A stretch of DNA of 6,598 nucleotides from a bacterium (lineage in GTDB: Bacteria; RBG-13-66-14), in the NCBI GenBank assembly GCA_021107695.1, contig JAIOSI010000113.1, positions 1 to 6,598 on the forward strand, written 5' to 3'. The notes below the pieces were generated by a model. It was not told the DNA's origin and did not search any database. It saw only the letters and a list, made by a program, of their open reading frames with translations. Below are positions 6,180-6,598 of the stretch, one piece after another. A program made the position numbers and the translations under genes. Numbering within the stretch: position 1 is the first letter of the stretch; every line of letters begins with the position of its first letter.

Positions 6180-6598
6180 ATGTTCTTAGAATACCTCTTC
6201 TACTTTCTCTGGGGAGCCGGGCATGCCCTCCAGCCCGGGCATGGCAAGGCGATCATCAGTGCCTACCTCCTCGGCGCAAGCTCCGGTCGCAAGCCCGGGC
6301 AGGCGGTCTTCGACTCCTTTATACTGGGGCTGATCACCGCCGCCACCCACACCATCGTCGTCTTCGGGCTGGCTCTGGTGGTTTACATCGTCGGGCAGGG
6401 AACCGACACCGACCGGATCGAGGTCTATACCTCCCTCTTCGGCGCGGTGCTGGTCATCGCCGTCGGGGTCTGGATGCTGCGCCAGCGAATCAGCGGGCAT
6501 ACCCACAGCCACGGCGTGGTTGACCATCACGGCGAAGCGGTGGAGGACGATCACGACCATTCTCATGACCACCATCACGGACACTCGCACGACCACGC
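6180..6598 (+). CDS. NicO/RcnA-family nickel/cobalt transporter, N-terminal part (runs off the right edge)
   Basis: Inner-membrane transporter of the NicO type; characterised relatives such as RcnA export Ni and Co, while others import them, so direction is not decided here. Only the first 139 codons are in the window. The sequence opens MFLEYLFYFLWGAGHALQPG and has HALQPGHGK (15-23), the metal-binding His motif of the first membrane segment. FILGLITAATHTIVVFGLALVVYIVG (47-72) contains a second conserved segment with THT (56-58). SLFGAVLVIAVGVWML (85-100) is a third segment. Residues 107-139 form a loop with 14 His among 33 residues, mixed with Asp and Ser, as in the cytoplasmic or periplasmic loop of RcnA-like proteins. 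AGGAG (6172-6176) lies only 3 nt before the ATG; this is short, but no better start is nearby. It appears to be transcribed apart from cinA, 244 nt away. The minus-strand frame over it is a shadow. Confidence 0.88.
   Translation, partial: MFLEYLFYFLWGAGHALQPGHGKAIISAYLLGASSGRKPGQAVFDSFILGLITAATHTIVVFGLALVVYIVGQGTDTDRIEVYTSLFGAVLVIAVGVWMLRQRISGHTHSHGVVDHHGEAVEDDHDHSHDHHHGHSHDH

Noticed and set aside
6186..6596. Minus-strand frame of 136 codons at the right edge
   Set aside because: It is the complement of the NicO-type gene; its Val/Met- and Asp-rich runs are mirror images of the His-codon repeat.

Overview
The window looks like part of the chromosome of a bacterium with an unlinked ('split') rRNA operon. 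A single-contig MAG or genome from Chloroflexota, perhaps class Dehalococcoidia, is the best guess. This rests on the style of the 23S rRNA, on the absence of a 16S gene upstream of the 23S, and on many short GC-rich palindromes between genes. It is an inference from general knowledge, not from a database search. The protein genes are GC-rich with strong third-position GC; the spacers around the rRNA and tRNA are more AT-rich.

Layout. Positions 1-2148 are the 5' two thirds or so of a 23S rRNA gene on the minus strand; its 3' part lies beyond the left edge. Positions 2149-2801 are its upstream spacer and leader, with a promoter candidate near 2615-2643, several RNA hairpins and one 11-codon reading frame. 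A complete tRNA-Ala(UGC) gene with encoded CCA follows at 2802-2877 (minus), with an excellent promoter directly upstream. Next comes purN (2.1.2.2, glycinamide ribonucleotide formyltransferase) at 3003-3632, also minus. No 16S gene lies between purN and the 23S, so the 23S is driven from its own promoter(s).

From 3633 on the orientation changes. An intergenic region with two inverted copies of a palindromic repeat leads into three plus-strand genes: a stand-alone RfaE2/HldE-type nucleotidyltransferase (3892-4485), a full-length CinA with an unusual insertion in its C-terminal domain (4595-5935), and the start of a NicO/RcnA-type nickel/cobalt transporter with a very His-rich loop (6180 to the right edge). 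The three gaps between and before these genes hold members of one or more families of roughly 20-24 nt palindromes, usually flanked by GTAGGGG and sometimes by TTGACGTT. The leaders of rfaE2 and cinA share a collinear motif.

The genes form no obvious pathway: purine synthesis, a sugar-nucleotide-type activation step, pyridine nucleotide salvage or damage repair, and metal transport. I do not see a clear new multi-gene system. The points most worth a second look are the split rRNA arrangement with duplicated promoter sequence, the palindromic repeat families, the shared leader motif, and the CinA insertion.
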